Source: Palleniella muris
GTDB taxonomy: Bacteria > Bacteroidota > Bacteroidia > Bacteroidales > Bacteroidaceae
DNA length: 64,000 bases
Assembly: GCF_004792655.1 (NCBI RefSeq)
Contig: NZ_SRZC01000008.1
Coordinates: 62,001 to 126,000 of the forward strand
Reading direction: 5' to 3'
Shown here: positions 50,307 to 59,296 of the stretch, piece by piece
Layout: every line of letters begins with the position of its first letter
Numbering within the stretch: position 1 is the first letter of the stretch
Made by a program: the position numbers and the translations under genes
The notes under the pieces: model-generated
The model's input: the letters and a program-made list of their open reading frames with translations, nothing else
What the model was told of the DNA's origin: nothing
Databases searched by the model: none

Positions 50307-52820
50307 TCATTGGCGTAGTTGTGCGATAAGAGTGTCCAGTGAGTTCTCATCTGTCACAAGCACCTCACGTGGCTTCGAGCCCTGTGCCGCGCCAACGATT
50401 CCAAGGCGTTCAATCTGATCCATCAGTCGTCCTGCGCGGTTGTAGCCGATAGAGAACTTGCGCTGGATGGCAGATGTCGAACCTTGGTTACTCATCACTA
50501 TAAAGCGCGCCACCTCTTCAAACAATGGGTCAAGGTCGGCAAGACTGCTGTCACCGACTCCTCCTGCCCCTGTCTCATCTGTAGCCGGTTCAGGCAATTC
50601 CATAGGATGAAGAGGACCGGGCTGTGAGGCTATGTAGTTGGCAATGTCCTCAACCTCCGGTGTGTCGACAAAGGCACACTGCACACGGGTCGGCTCCTGA
50701 CCGTTGAGGAAGAGCATGTCGCCACGTCCCACAAGCTGGTTTGCACCCGGACGGTCAAGGATTGTGCGCGAGTCAACTATCGCTCCGACACGGAAAGCGA
50801 TACGTCCCGGGAAGTTCGCCTTGATGTTACCCGTGATGATTGATGTCGTCGGACGCTGTGTCGCGATAATCATGTGTATGCCGACAGCACGCGCAAGCTG
50901 TGCAATACGCGCTATCGGAAGCTCCACTTCCTTGCCTGCCGTCATGATAAGGTCGCCGAACTCATCGATGATTACCACTATGTACGGCATGTACTCGTGT
51001 CCCTTCTCCGGGTTGAGCTTGTGGGAGAGGAACTTCTGGTTGTACTCCTTGATGTTGCGCGCGCCGGCAGCCTTCAGCAAGTCATAGCGTGTGTCCATGA
51101 GCGTACACAATGATTTCAATGTGCGGACAACCTTTGTCACATCGGTGATGATCGGATCTTCGTCCTCATCCACCGACGCCATGAAATGCTCGGCAATAGG
51201 ACCGTAGACAGAAAACTCCACCTTCTTCGGGTCGACAAGCACGATTTTCAACTCGTTAGGGTGCTTTTTGTAGAGTAGTGAAGTAATGATTGCGTTCAAG
51301 CCGACAGACTTTCCCTGACCTGTCGCACCTGCAACAAGAAGGTGAGGCTGCTTGGCAAGGTCCACCATGAACACCTCGTTGGTGATTGTCTTGCCGAGAG
51401 CAATCGGCAGTTCCATGGTCGATTCCTGGAATTTCTTGGAGTTAAGTATGGACTCCATGGACACTATCGCCGGCTTGGCGTTAGGAACCTCGATACCGAT
51501 AGTGCCTTTTCCGGGAATCGGAGCGATGATACGGATACCAAGTGCGGCAAGGGACAGCGCGATATCGTCCTCAAGATTGCGTATCTTTGAGATACGGACG
51601 CCCTCTGCCGGAGTAATCTCGTAAAGCGTGATTGTCGGACCTACAGTCGCCTTTATCTCACGAATCTGCACACCGAAAGAGTTGAGAACCTCCACAATGC
51701 GCTTCTTGTTGGCAATGAGTTCCTCTTTGTCAATGTACGGTTTGCTGTCGTTGTCATACTTTTTCAACAGGTTCAGCGTCGGGAACTTGTACGCCGTGAA
51801 CGGCTCACGAGGGTTTATAGGAGTGGAAAGGTCATAGTGCGTAAGGTTCTTGCCACACGCCTTTTCCTCTTTTGCCCCTGTTTCCACCACGAGCTCCACA
51901 TCCTTGCCCGTTTCAGATTCCGATTTTCCGGAAGTGTTGCCCACAGATTCCGGTTCGGAATCATGGAGAACAATCTCACCGGTCTCCTCGTCCACCATGG
52001 TGCGGTTGGCGGTATCCTCTGTGTTGTCAGGCTGGTCGAATGTCGCCACACCCTCATTGAACGATACAGTCTGTGCAGCAGGGTTCTCGTAAGACGCGCT
52101 TTCATTGTTCCATGTGTCCTCCGATTCCCCTCCACCTATCTCCGCAGAGAATTTCACCTTGCTTGTAATGTAGCCGATAGGATTCAGAAGATGGCGGACA
52201 AAGGCTATTGTCTCGGAAGTGAGGAATGTCAGGAAAGCCACCGCCACAATACCAAGCACGGCGATAAGTCCCGGAGAACCTATCACCCCTTCAAGGAACT
52301 GGCGGCTGTTTTCGCCATGGTCTCCACCTGGATAGAACACTTGGTCGGTCATTATCGGTGTGAGGAACTTCGCGAACGTGACAGACATCCACACCATGGT
52401 CAGCGCAGTTGAGAAAAACCATTTCCACAGATTCACCTTGTATGCGCCCATAAGCTGCAGACCGCAGAACATGATGAACACAGGGATAAAGAATGCTGCA
52501 ATACCGAACCAACGCGCAACGAGGATATAACTCATAAGCGCGCCTATCGAGCCGCAGACATTTTGGAAAGAGTGGCTTGAGCTGATAAGTTCCCCGGGGC
52601 GAAGCTGTATGACAAGACTCTGGTCATAAGCCCCTGTAAAGAAATAGCTTACCATGGCTATCATCATGTAAATGGCGAGGCTTGAAAATACAAGACCTAC
52701 GACAAAATCCACCTTTTCGTTATGGACAACGCTGCCTATTCCCATAACGTCAGCGTATGTTTTCTTTACCTTTTTACCTGATTTTGCCGCTTTTTTATTG
52801 TTGTTTTTTACAGTGGACAT
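50307..52820 (-). CDS. ftsK: DNA translocase FtsK/SpoIIIE
   Basis: An 837-residue septal DNA pump. The first 230 residues hold about four membrane segments. A linker rich in Glu, Thr and Ser spans about 230-330. The motor follows: LLVAGATGQGKSVGLNAIIT (Walker A), YIVVIIDEFGDLIM (Walker B) and HMIIATQRPTTSIITGNIKA. A gamma winged-helix domain closes the protein (SAIQRKFSIGYNRAGRLMDQ), which reads KOPS-type sequences. It translocates chromosome dimers for resolution at dif. It is first in the ftsK-lolA-mutS2 group; FtsK followed by LolA is a common neighbourhood in Bacteroidota. Confidence 0.96.
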   Translation of the reverse strand: MSTVKNNNKKAAKSGKKVKKTYADVMGIGSVVHNEKVDFVVGLVFSSLAIYMMIAMVSYFFTGAYDQSLVIQLRPGELISSSHSFQNVCGSIGALMSYILVARWFGIAAFFIPVFIMFCGLQLMGAYKVNLWKWFFSTALTMVWMSVTFAKFLTPIMTDQVFYPGGDHGENSRQFLEGVIGSPGLIAVLGIVAVAFLTFLTSETIAFVRHLLNPIGYITSKVKFSAEIGGGESEDTWNNESASYENPAAQTVSFNEGVATFDQPDNTEDTANRTMVDEETGEIVLHDSEPESVGNTSGKSESETGKDVELVVETGAKEEKACGKNLTHYDLSTPINPREPFTAYKFPTLNLLKKYDNDSKPYIDKEELIANKKRIVEVLNSFGVQIREIKATVGPTITLYEITPAEGVRISKIRNLEDDIALSLAALGIRIIAPIPGKGTIGIEVPNAKPAIVSMESILNSKKFQESTMELPIALGKTITNEVFMVDLAKQPHLLVAGATGQGKSVGLNAIITSLLYKKHPNELKIVLVDPKKVEFSVYGPIAEHFMASVDEDEDPIITDVTKVVRTLKSLCTLMDTRYDLLKAAGARNIKEYNQKFLSHKLNPEKGHEYMPYIVVIIDEFGDLIMTAGKEVELPIARIAQLARAVGIHMIIATQRPTTSIITGNIKANFPGRIAFRVGAIVDSRTILDRPGANQLVGRGDMLFLNGQEPTRVQCAFVDTPEVEDIANYIASQPGPLHPMELPEPATDETGAGGVGDSSLADLDPLFEEVARFIVMSNQGSTSAIQRKFSIGYNRAGRLMDQIERLGIVGAAQGSKPREVLVTDENSLDTLIAQLRQ

Positions 52821-52846
52821 ACTTATGTGATTATTTTTCGTAAATG

Positions 52847-52907
52847 CAAAAGTAATTGAAAAAAATCATAATCCTACTATATTCCTTGATTTTTTTTGTT
52901 AATTTTG
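52847..52907. promoter_or_regulatory. Divergent promoter region between ftsK and the exonuclease gene
   Basis: TACTTTTG (complement of 52847-52854) faces ftsK and TAATTTTG (52900-52907) faces the exonuclease. Both fit TANNTTTG; neither has a clear TTTG at the standard distance. Confidence 0.4.
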
Positions 52908-52927
52908 CAAATGGTAAAGATTGACAG

Positions 52928-53632
52928 ATGAAAAAACATATTACAAACAAGTTCGACAAAAAACTGATGCCAACACTCCCACGTGCGGTGTTCGAAGGGA
53001 AAATCGTGGTGGTTCTCAACGAATCGGAGGCAGAAAAGGCTGTTAGCTACCTTTTGTCACAAGACATCCTCGGAATGGATACCGAGACACGCCCTTCATT
53101 CGTCAAAGGGCGGCAGCATAAAGTCGCTTTGCTGCAAGTCGCGACACACGACATTTGCTTTCTGTTCCGCCTTAACCTCCTGAAGGACTCCCCCGCCGTG
53201 AAAGCGTTCCTTGAGGACAAAACAGTGAAGAAAATAGGGCTTTCATGGCATGATGACATAAGAAGCCTGAGCAACAGAATAAAATTCACTCCGGGAACGT
53301 TCATCGAACTTCAGGACGAAGTGAAGTCTGTCGGGATAACAGACCTCAGTCTTGCAAAGATTTTCGCTAACCTGTTCCAACACCGCATCTCCAAGCGCGA
53401 ACAGCTTTCCAACTGGGAGGCCGACATCCTTCAGGACAAGCAGAAGCGGTATGCGGCAACGGATGCATGGGCGTGCATCATGATTTACGAAGAGCTTGTG
53501 CGACTGAAGGATACCGGCGACTATGAACTCGAAATCGTGCCCGAACCGGACCCCCTGGAGTCTGCCGGCGATGCCGCCCAAATTGCAACAACTGAAGAGG
53601 AACAAAAAGAAACCACACATCGAAATGTATAA
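52928..53632 (+). CDS. RNase D-like 3'-5' exonuclease (DEDDy)
   Basis: A 234-residue DEDD-superfamily nuclease. The first acidic pair is in DILGMDTETRPSF, the second Asp in IGLSWHDDIRSL and the last in KQKRYAATDAWACIMIYEEL, where Tyr and Asp of YAATDA place it in the DEDDy class. There is no HRDC domain, so it is not a full RNase D; RNA or DNA specificity cannot be told. It overlaps the following rlmI gene by 8 bp, suggesting translational coupling and perhaps an rRNA-related role. Confidence 0.88.
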   Translation: MKKHITNKFDKKLMPTLPRAVFEGKIVVVLNESEAEKAVSYLLSQDILGMDTETRPSFVKGRQHKVALLQVATHDICFLFRLNLLKDSPAVKAFLEDKTVKKIGLSWHDDIRSLSNRIKFTPGTFIELQDEVKSVGITDLSLAKIFANLFQHRISKREQLSNWEADILQDKQKRYAATDAWACIMIYEELVRLKDTGDYELEIVPEPDPLESAGDAAQIATTEEEQKETTHRNV

Positions 53633-54818
53633 GACCATCCAACTGAAAAGAGGCAAAGAAGAGTCTCTGAAACGTTTTCACCCATGGATTTTCTCCGGTG
53701 CCATCCAAGCTATGGACAAAGGCATCGAGGAGGGCGAAACCGTGCGTGTCATAACCTCAAACGGCGAGTTCATCGCAGCAGGACACTACCAAATCGGAAG
53801 CATTGCCGTAAGAGTCCTGACATTTGACGACATAGAAATCGACTACAACTACTGGAAAGACAGGCTCACATCGGCATTGCAGATGCGCCGGAGCATAGGG
53901 ATTGCCGACAATCCTGACAACAACACGTACCGTCTTGTGCATGGAGAAGGCGACTGCATGCCAGGACTTGTCATCGACTGCTATGGCAAGACAGCTGTCG
54001 TTCAGGCTCACTCCGTCGGCATACACGTGTGCAGGAACGACATTGCGAAAGCATTGGTGGACGTCATGGGTGACAGAATAGAGAATGTCTACTACAAAAG
54101 CGAGACGACACTGCCGTTCAAGGCGGAGCTGTCTTCAGGCAATGAGATGAAGTCGGGATTCCTTTACGGTGGCTCGGACGAGAACACTGCCATAGAGAAC
54201 GGGCTCAAATTCCGTGTCGATTGGCTGTACGGACAGAAGACAGGCTTCTTTGTCGACCAGCGAGAAAACCGCTCTCTGCTTGAACGCTACTCTAAAGGGA
54301 AACGCGTGCTGAACATGTTCTGCTACACGGGAGGCTTCTCTTTCTACGCCATGCGTGGCGGTGCGGAAATCGTGCACTCTGTTGACAGTTCGGGCAAAGC
54401 CATCGAACTGACCAACGCTAATGTAGACATGAATTTCCCGGGCGACACCAGGCATAAGGCTTTCTGTGAGGATGCCTTCAAGTTCCTTGAGAAAAACGGC
54501 GACAAATATGACCTCATAATCCTTGACCCTCCTGCTTTTGCAAAGCACCGCGCTGCACTGCGCAACGCATTGAAAGGATATACAAGGCTTAATGTCAAGG
54601 CTTTCGAGCATATCAAGAAAGGCGGAATACTGTTCACTTTCTCTTGTTCGCAGGTTGTCACAAAGGACAATTTCCGCAATGCAGTATTCACCGCTGCCGC
54701 ACAAGCAGGAAGAACAGTGAGGATTCTGCACCAGCTCCACCAGCCTGCCGACCACCCTATCAACATCTATCATCCTGAAGGCGAGTACCTTAAAGGGCTT
54801 GTCTTGTACGTGGAATAG
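53625..54818 (+). CDS. rlmI: 23S rRNA (cytosine-C5) methyltransferase RlmI-type
   Basis: A 397-residue SAM-dependent methyltransferase. An N-terminal PUA domain (residues 1-75: RFHPWIFSGAIQAMD, VRVITSNGEFIAAGHYQ) precedes an EEHEE domain and a Rossmann fold with NMFCYTGGFSFYAM (SAM site), VDSSGKAIELTNAN and IILDPPAFAKH (catalytic motif IV). The family methylates C1962 of 23S rRNA in E. coli, whose RlmI is 396 residues. The ATG at 53625 fits that length; longer upstream frame starts do not. Followed by repeat array site 5. Confidence 0.93.
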   Translation: MYKTIQLKRGKEESLKRFHPWIFSGAIQAMDKGIEEGETVRVITSNGEFIAAGHYQIGSIAVRVLTFDDIEIDYNYWKDRLTSALQMRRSIGIADNPDNNTYRLVHGEGDCMPGLVIDCYGKTAVVQAHSVGIHVCRNDIAKALVDVMGDRIENVYYKSETTLPFKAELSSGNEMKSGFLYGGSDENTAIENGLKFRVDWLYGQKTGFFVDQRENRSLLERYSKGKRVLNMFCYTGGFSFYAMRGGAEIVHSVDSSGKAIELTNANVDMNFPGDTRHKAFCEDAFKFLEKNGDKYDLIILDPPAFAKHRAALRNALKGYTRLNVKAFEHIKKGGILFTFSCSQVVTKDNFRNAVFTAAAQAGRTVRILHQLHQPADHPINIYHPEGEYLKGLVLYVE

Positions 54819-54898
54819 ACCGTCTGTGCATTGGGTTGCGGCAGGGAACAGCCATAGTAATAAGCCCCTTAAAAACAATAAGGCTTCATGAGCATTTC

Positions 54899-54984
54899 AA
54901 AAGGTAACACTTTGCATTGTAAAAGGTTACACTTTACCATGCCAAAGGTAACGCTTTATCATGCAAAAGGTTACCTTTCATTTC
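54899..54984. repeat. 22-bp-period intergenic repeat array, site 5
   Basis: Four cores at exact 22 bp intervals: GGTAAC 54903, GGTTAC 54925, GGTAAC 54947, GGTTAC 54969. The last unit reads AAAAGGTTACCTTT, near-palindromic, and serves as the inverted unit. It lies between rlmI and tilS, both on the plus strand. This is the cleanest copy of the family's spacing; no orientation switch shifts the register here because the final core is palindromic. Confidence 0.87.
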
Positions 54985-55042
54985 CCTCTCGTCACGCTCT
55001 GGTTTCCCAAAGCCCATAACACTCTCATTCTTACCGATATAC

Positions 55043-56368
55043 ATGATTCACACTGTTGCCACTTTCATACATACAAACAAGCTGCTTTCCAAAAACGGTC
55101 TGCACTTTGTGGCACTGTCCGGAGGCGCGGACAGTGTCGCACTGTTGCTTGTGCTTGCCGATCTTGGGTACAGCGTTGAGGCTGTACACTGCAACTTCCA
55201 CCTTCGTGGGGAAGAAAGCAACCGTGACGAATCGTTCTGCCGTGACCTGTGCAAGAGTGCCGGAATAAGGCTGCATGTCGTGCATTTCGACACACAATCT
55301 TTCGCAAAACTGCATGGCATAAGCATAGAAATGGCGGCAAGGGATTTGCGCTACTCTTACTTTCATCAACTAAAGAAAGACCTTGATGCCGAGAGTATTT
55401 GCGTTGCACACCATAAGGACGATCTGGCAGAGACGGTGCTCATGAACCTTGTACGTGGCACCGGACTGTTAGGACTGACAGGCATCAGACCGAAGAACGG
55501 GGATGTCGTGCGCCCGTTCCTGTGTGTCGGCAGGAAAGATATAGAAGATTTCCTTGTATTGCGAGGGCAGAAGTTTGTGACGGACAGCACCAATCTTGTC
55601 GACGATGTGACAAGGAACAATGTCAGGCTTAACATCATTCCGCTTCTGAAAAGAATCAACCCCTCTGTCACAGACGCCGTTGCAAGCACGGCGCAGCATG
55701 TCGCCGACGCTCTGAAACTGCTTGAAGAGAGCACTAACGAGTGGATAGCGAAATGCACTAAAAATGCCGGCGGAACAACAGAAATCAACATCAAGACATT
55801 GCTTGGCAGCCCTTCGCCAAACCATATTCTATACTCCATACTCAGCAGAAGAGGCATTCCGTCGCAAATCATTACAGAAATAAGCAGGCATCTGCACTCC
55901 CAAACCGGTACAATGTGGTCGTACAAGGATACTGTTATCTTGCTTGACCGGGGCAACATCGTCATTTCCGACAAGCCGGAATACTTCAAAAAGACAATAA
56001 TCCCTCTAACCGGCAAATATCTCCTGAGTAATGGCAGGCATCTAAGCATTGACATTATCGAGAAAACAAAAGACTTTGCCATTGACAAAGCCCCTTTTGT
56101 CGCGCAAATGGATGCTGAGACAGTGGAGTTTCCTTTGACAATCCGTGAGGTAGAGAATGGCGACAGATTCACTCCGTACGGGATGAAAGGCAGCAAACTT
56201 GTCAGTGATTTCCTGACCGACAGGAAGGTAAGCCTTATCGAAAAGAAGAAACAACTTTGCCTGACCGACAGCAACGGAAGAATAATATGGCTGGTGGGGC
56301 ATCGCATTGGTAACAGCAACAAAATCAGCGTGCATACAATAAAAATCCTTCGCGTGCGTTATTTATAA
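55043..56368 (+). CDS. tilS: tRNA(Ile)-lysidine synthase TilS
   Basis: A 441-residue N-type ATP pyrophosphatase that converts C34 of tRNA-Ile(CAU) to lysidine so it reads AUA. The PP-loop FVALSGGADSVALLLVL lies near residues 25-41. VHCNFHLRGEESNRDE and VAHHKDDLAETVLMNLVRG (the metal and tRNA-binding block) follow. The C-terminal TilS_C domain runs from about 365 (FPLTIREVENGDRFTPYGMK). Length matches E. coli TilS (432). Essential. First gene of a run of seven same-strand genes. Confidence 0.96.
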   Translation: MIHTVATFIHTNKLLSKNGLHFVALSGGADSVALLLVLADLGYSVEAVHCNFHLRGEESNRDESFCRDLCKSAGIRLHVVHFDTQSFAKLHGISIEMAARDLRYSYFHQLKKDLDAESICVAHHKDDLAETVLMNLVRGTGLLGLTGIRPKNGDVVRPFLCVGRKDIEDFLVLRGQKFVTDSTNLVDDVTRNNVRLNIIPLLKRINPSVTDAVASTAQHVADALKLLEESTNEWIAKCTKNAGGTTEINIKTLLGSPSPNHILYSILSRRGIPSQIITEISRHLHSQTGTMWSYKDTVILLDRGNIVISDKPEYFKKTIIPLTGKYLLSNGRHLSIDIIEKTKDFAIDKAPFVAQMDAETVEFPLTIREVENGDRFTPYGMKGSKLVSDFLTDRKVSLIEKKKQLCLTDSNGRIIWLVGHRIGNSNKISVHTIKILRVRYL

Positions 56369-56435
56369 AAGACTCCGGTTCTTTGCACAAGAGCAAACAG
56401 GAGTCTGCAAAACAAGAAAACGCAAAACATTCTGA

Positions 56436-57905
56436 ATGAAAAAGACTTTCAAACTATACCTGTATCTGGCAATCGCACTGGCAATCACCGCTTGCACAAA
56501 TGACGATTCTTTCTCATCGTCACCAAGCAACGTGCTCACATTCTCCAAAGATACCGTCCTGATGGACACCGTATTCTCACGAGTGCCTTCGTCCACAAGA
56601 GAGTTTTGGGTGTTCAACCGTAGCGGTGACGGCATCAGATGCTCGTCAATACGTCTGCAAAACGGCAACCAGACAGGGTATCGTGTGAATGTCAACGGCG
56701 TGTATCTCGGGGAAAGTCAGGGGTACCAAATCTTCAATGAAGAGATACGCAAAGGGGACAGCATACGTGTGTTTGTAGAGCTGACATCACCGTTAAACAA
56801 CCAAAACAAGCCTCACCTTGTATCAGATGACCTTGTATTCAACCTTGAAAGCGGTGTGCAGCAGAAAGTTAACCTCAAAGCATGGTCATGGGATGCCGAA
56901 ATGATGAGGGATGTTGTCATAAGCGAGGATTACACTTTGGGTGGTGACAAACCAACAGTCATATATGGCGGAATAACCGTTAACAACGGTGCCACACTCA
57001 CTATCCCTGCCGGAAAAACAATCTATTTCCATGCAGATGCGGGCATCAATGTCCATGGCAGACTGATATGCAGCGGTGAGCAAGGCAAAGAGGTCGTGCT
57101 GCGCGGTGACCGTTTGGACAACATGTTTGACTATCTGCCTTACGACGGAGTGTCAGGACAATGGAAAGGCATAACGTTCCATGAAGACAGCGAAGGGAAT
57201 ATCCTGAACTATACAGACTTGCATGCCGCAAACACCGGCATAGAATGCCTGAGTGATACTTTCAGAACAGAGTACACAACCACACAGTTGGCTGTCACAA
57301 ACTCAACAATACACAACTGCAAGGGCTACGGCATCTATGGGTTCAACAGCAAGATAACTCTTGAAAACACGCAGATTTCCAACACGTTGTATGAGAGTTT
57401 GGCAACTTATGGCGGAGATGTGGATGTGAATTTCTGCACCATTGCGCAATTCTATCCTTTCGATGCGGCACGTGGAGCGGCACTTTATTTCAGCAACAAC
57501 ACTGACGATGTGCAGTTTCCGAATATGCACTTAAATGTCCGGAACTCCATTATCACAGGATATGCGGAAGATGTCATCATGGGAGACAATGATGATGAAA
57601 TCGGCAAACCTTACAGATTCACGAATTGCCTGTTGCGCACACCCGCTATCGAGGATGAGGAACATTTCGTTGATAATATCTTTGAAGACATCGAAGACTC
57701 GGACATCGCCGGCTGGAAGAACTTCAAAACGGTTGACACAGACCTGCTCCAATACAATTTCAATCTGGTCGAAACATCACTCGCCATAGACAAAGCATCG
57801 ACAGAAAGTCCTGTCCCCACTTATGACAGAGCAGGCAACAAACGCGACGAAAAGCCCGATATGGGTTGCTATGAATACATTGCTCCACCAACAACAGAAG
57901 AATAA
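56436..57905 (+). CDS. Beta-helix lipoprotein of unknown function
   Basis: A 489-residue protein with a lipobox (AITAC, Cys 20), then an Ig/FN-like N-terminal region (about 35-155, DTVFSRVPSSTREFWVFNRS), and then a right-handed beta-helix (about 170-440). The helix shows repeated short-strand turns such as YGGITVNNGATLTIPAGKTI, LICSGEQGKEVVLRGDR and GIYGFNSKITLENTQISNT. The end DRAGNKRDEKPDMGCYEYI is the choice-of-anchor/parallel-helix C-terminus common in Bacteroidota surface proteins. It is likely surface- or outer-membrane-attached. No catalytic residues could be assigned. It starts 67 bp after tilS. Confidence 0.8.
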   Translation: MKKTFKLYLYLAIALAITACTNDDSFSSSPSNVLTFSKDTVLMDTVFSRVPSSTREFWVFNRSGDGIRCSSIRLQNGNQTGYRVNVNGVYLGESQGYQIFNEEIRKGDSIRVFVELTSPLNNQNKPHLVSDDLVFNLESGVQQKVNLKAWSWDAEMMRDVVISEDYTLGGDKPTVIYGGITVNNGATLTIPAGKTIYFHADAGINVHGRLICSGEQGKEVVLRGDRLDNMFDYLPYDGVSGQWKGITFHEDSEGNILNYTDLHAANTGIECLSDTFRTEYTTTQLAVTNSTIHNCKGYGIYGFNSKITLENTQISNTLYESLATYGGDVDVNFCTIAQFYPFDAARGAALYFSNNTDDVQFPNMHLNVRNSIITGYAEDVIMGDNDDEIGKPYRFTNCLLRTPAIEDEEHFVDNIFEDIEDSDIAGWKNFKTVDTDLLQYNFNLVETSLAIDKASTESPVPTYDRAGNKRDEKPDMGCYEYIAPPTTEE

Positions 57906-57934
57906 CACATTACAAAACCTATAATCTAAACACA

Positions 57935-58420
57935 ATGGACACACTGAACATAAACATCTCAATAAAGAAGCACAAGCCGGAGGAACTATCGGAAAAAGAC
58001 CGCATGCTTGTCGAGAAAGCCATAAAGGCGACATATAACTCTTACTCACCATACTCACATTTCAGTGTCGGTGCATGCTTGCTCCTTGGCGACGGCTCTA
58101 CCGTAATTGGGGCAAACCAAGAGAATGCCGCTTATCCTTCCGGTCTGTGCGCTGAAAGAAGTGCGATTTTCGCAGCCCAGTCACAACATCCTGACCTGCC
58201 TGTCAAGGCGATAGCCATCGCAGCACGCAACACAAGCGGAAACCTGACAGCACAGCCTGTCACCCCATGTGGCTCCTGCCGGCAGGTGATTATTGAAATA
58301 GAGGAACGCTACAAGCAGCCTGTGCGCATACTGCTCTACGGAACAGAGGTTGTCTATGAAATCGAAACAGTGCGCGACCTCCTGCCTCTGTGCTTTGTAA
58401 GCGAAGACATGGAGGGATGA
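57935..58420 (+). CDS. cdd: Cytidine deaminase
   Basis: A 161-residue zinc enzyme that deaminates cytidine and deoxycytidine. The zinc/catalytic pair is visible in GLCAERSAIFAA (Cys ligand, Glu proton shuttle) and PCGSCRQVI (two Cys ligands). YSPYSHFSVGACLL is the substrate-binding N-terminal motif. A 25-residue N-terminal extension makes it longer than the 130-residue homotetramer type. Starts 29 bp after the lipoprotein gene. Confidence 0.96.
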   Translation: MDTLNINISIKKHKPEELSEKDRMLVEKAIKATYNSYSPYSHFSVGACLLLGDGSTVIGANQENAAYPSGLCAERSAIFAAQSQHPDLPVKAIAIAARNTSGNLTAQPVTPCGSCRQVIIEIEERYKQPVRILLYGTEVVYEIETVRDLLPLCFVSEDMEG

Positions 58421-58447
58421 TTCTGAAACAAACACACTTAACATACA

Positions 58448-59251
58448 ATGCTACATTTTATTTGCTTCGGAAGCGGTAGCAGCGGAAATTGCTATTACCT
58501 GTACACCGAAACCGAAGGCATACTGATTGATGCAGGCATAGGGACACGCACCCTGAAGAGACATTTCTCGGACTATGGGCTGTCAATGCAGAAAATCAGT
58601 GCCATACTCATCACACACGACCACGCAGACCATATCAAATCAGTAGGAGCAATCTCAACAGAGTTCTTCCTGCCTGTCTACTCCACTGCCGCTGTACACC
58701 ACGGCATTGAAGAGAATTTCTGTGTGCGAAAGAAAATCAAACCGGGATTTGAACGTTATGTCGAACACGGCGAAACTTTCGAAATCGGCGGTTTTTCCGT
58801 GACCTGCTTCAAAGTGCCGCATGACAGCCAGGACAACAATGGCTATCTTGTGCGCTATCGTGATGTGGCATTCTGCCTCATCACAGATGCCGGAATGGTC
58901 ACTGATGAGATGAAACCTTACATCACACAAGCAAACTATCTTGTGCTGGAGGCAAACCATGACACTGAGATGCTGCACAACGGTCCTTATCCTGAGTATC
59001 TCAAAAAGCGCATAACAAGCAACAACGGGCACCTCTCCAATGTCCAGTGTGGCATAGCTCTTGCAGAGAACGCATCGCCGGAACTCAAGCATGTATGGCT
59101 CGCCCATCTTTCGGAAGAGAATAACCACCCAGAGCTGGCACGCAAGACAGTTGAGATGCAGCTCCGCGAATACGGCATAGTCGCAGGCAAAGACTTCCAA
59201 CTTGATGTGCTTAAGCGCAAAACGCCATCCGAAGCCATTGAACTTTTATGA
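58448..59251 (+). CDS. MBL-fold metallo-hydrolase (WalJ/YycJ-like)
   Basis: A 267-residue metallo-beta-lactamase-fold protein. GSGSSGNCYYLYTETEGILI is the typical YycJ opening and ILITHDHADHIKSVGAIS carries the HXHXDH metal motif. LVLEANHD and HLSEENNHPELA contribute later ligands. YycJ-type proteins are reported as 5'-3' exonucleases linked to DNA repair; the substrate here is inferred. It begins 27 bp after cdd. Confidence 0.88.
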   Translation: MLHFICFGSGSSGNCYYLYTETEGILIDAGIGTRTLKRHFSDYGLSMQKISAILITHDHADHIKSVGAISTEFFLPVYSTAAVHHGIEENFCVRKKIKPGFERYVEHGETFEIGGFSVTCFKVPHDSQDNNGYLVRYRDVAFCLITDAGMVTDEMKPYITQANYLVLEANHDTEMLHNGPYPEYLKKRITSNNGHLSNVQCGIALAENASPELKHVWLAHLSEENNHPELARKTVEMQLREYGIVAGKDFQLDVLKRKTPSEAIELL

Positions 59252-59296
59252 ACATTTTGACAAAACAACAGTAACATAAAGAATCCACATAACTTA

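Noticed and set aside
54899..54984. CRISPR array (short repeats with variable spacers)
   Set aside because: Unit is only about 22 bp with 6-7 bp spacers, arrays have four or five units, orientation changes inside arrays and no cas genes are nearby. CRISPR repeats are normally 24-47 bp with spacers of about 30 bp.
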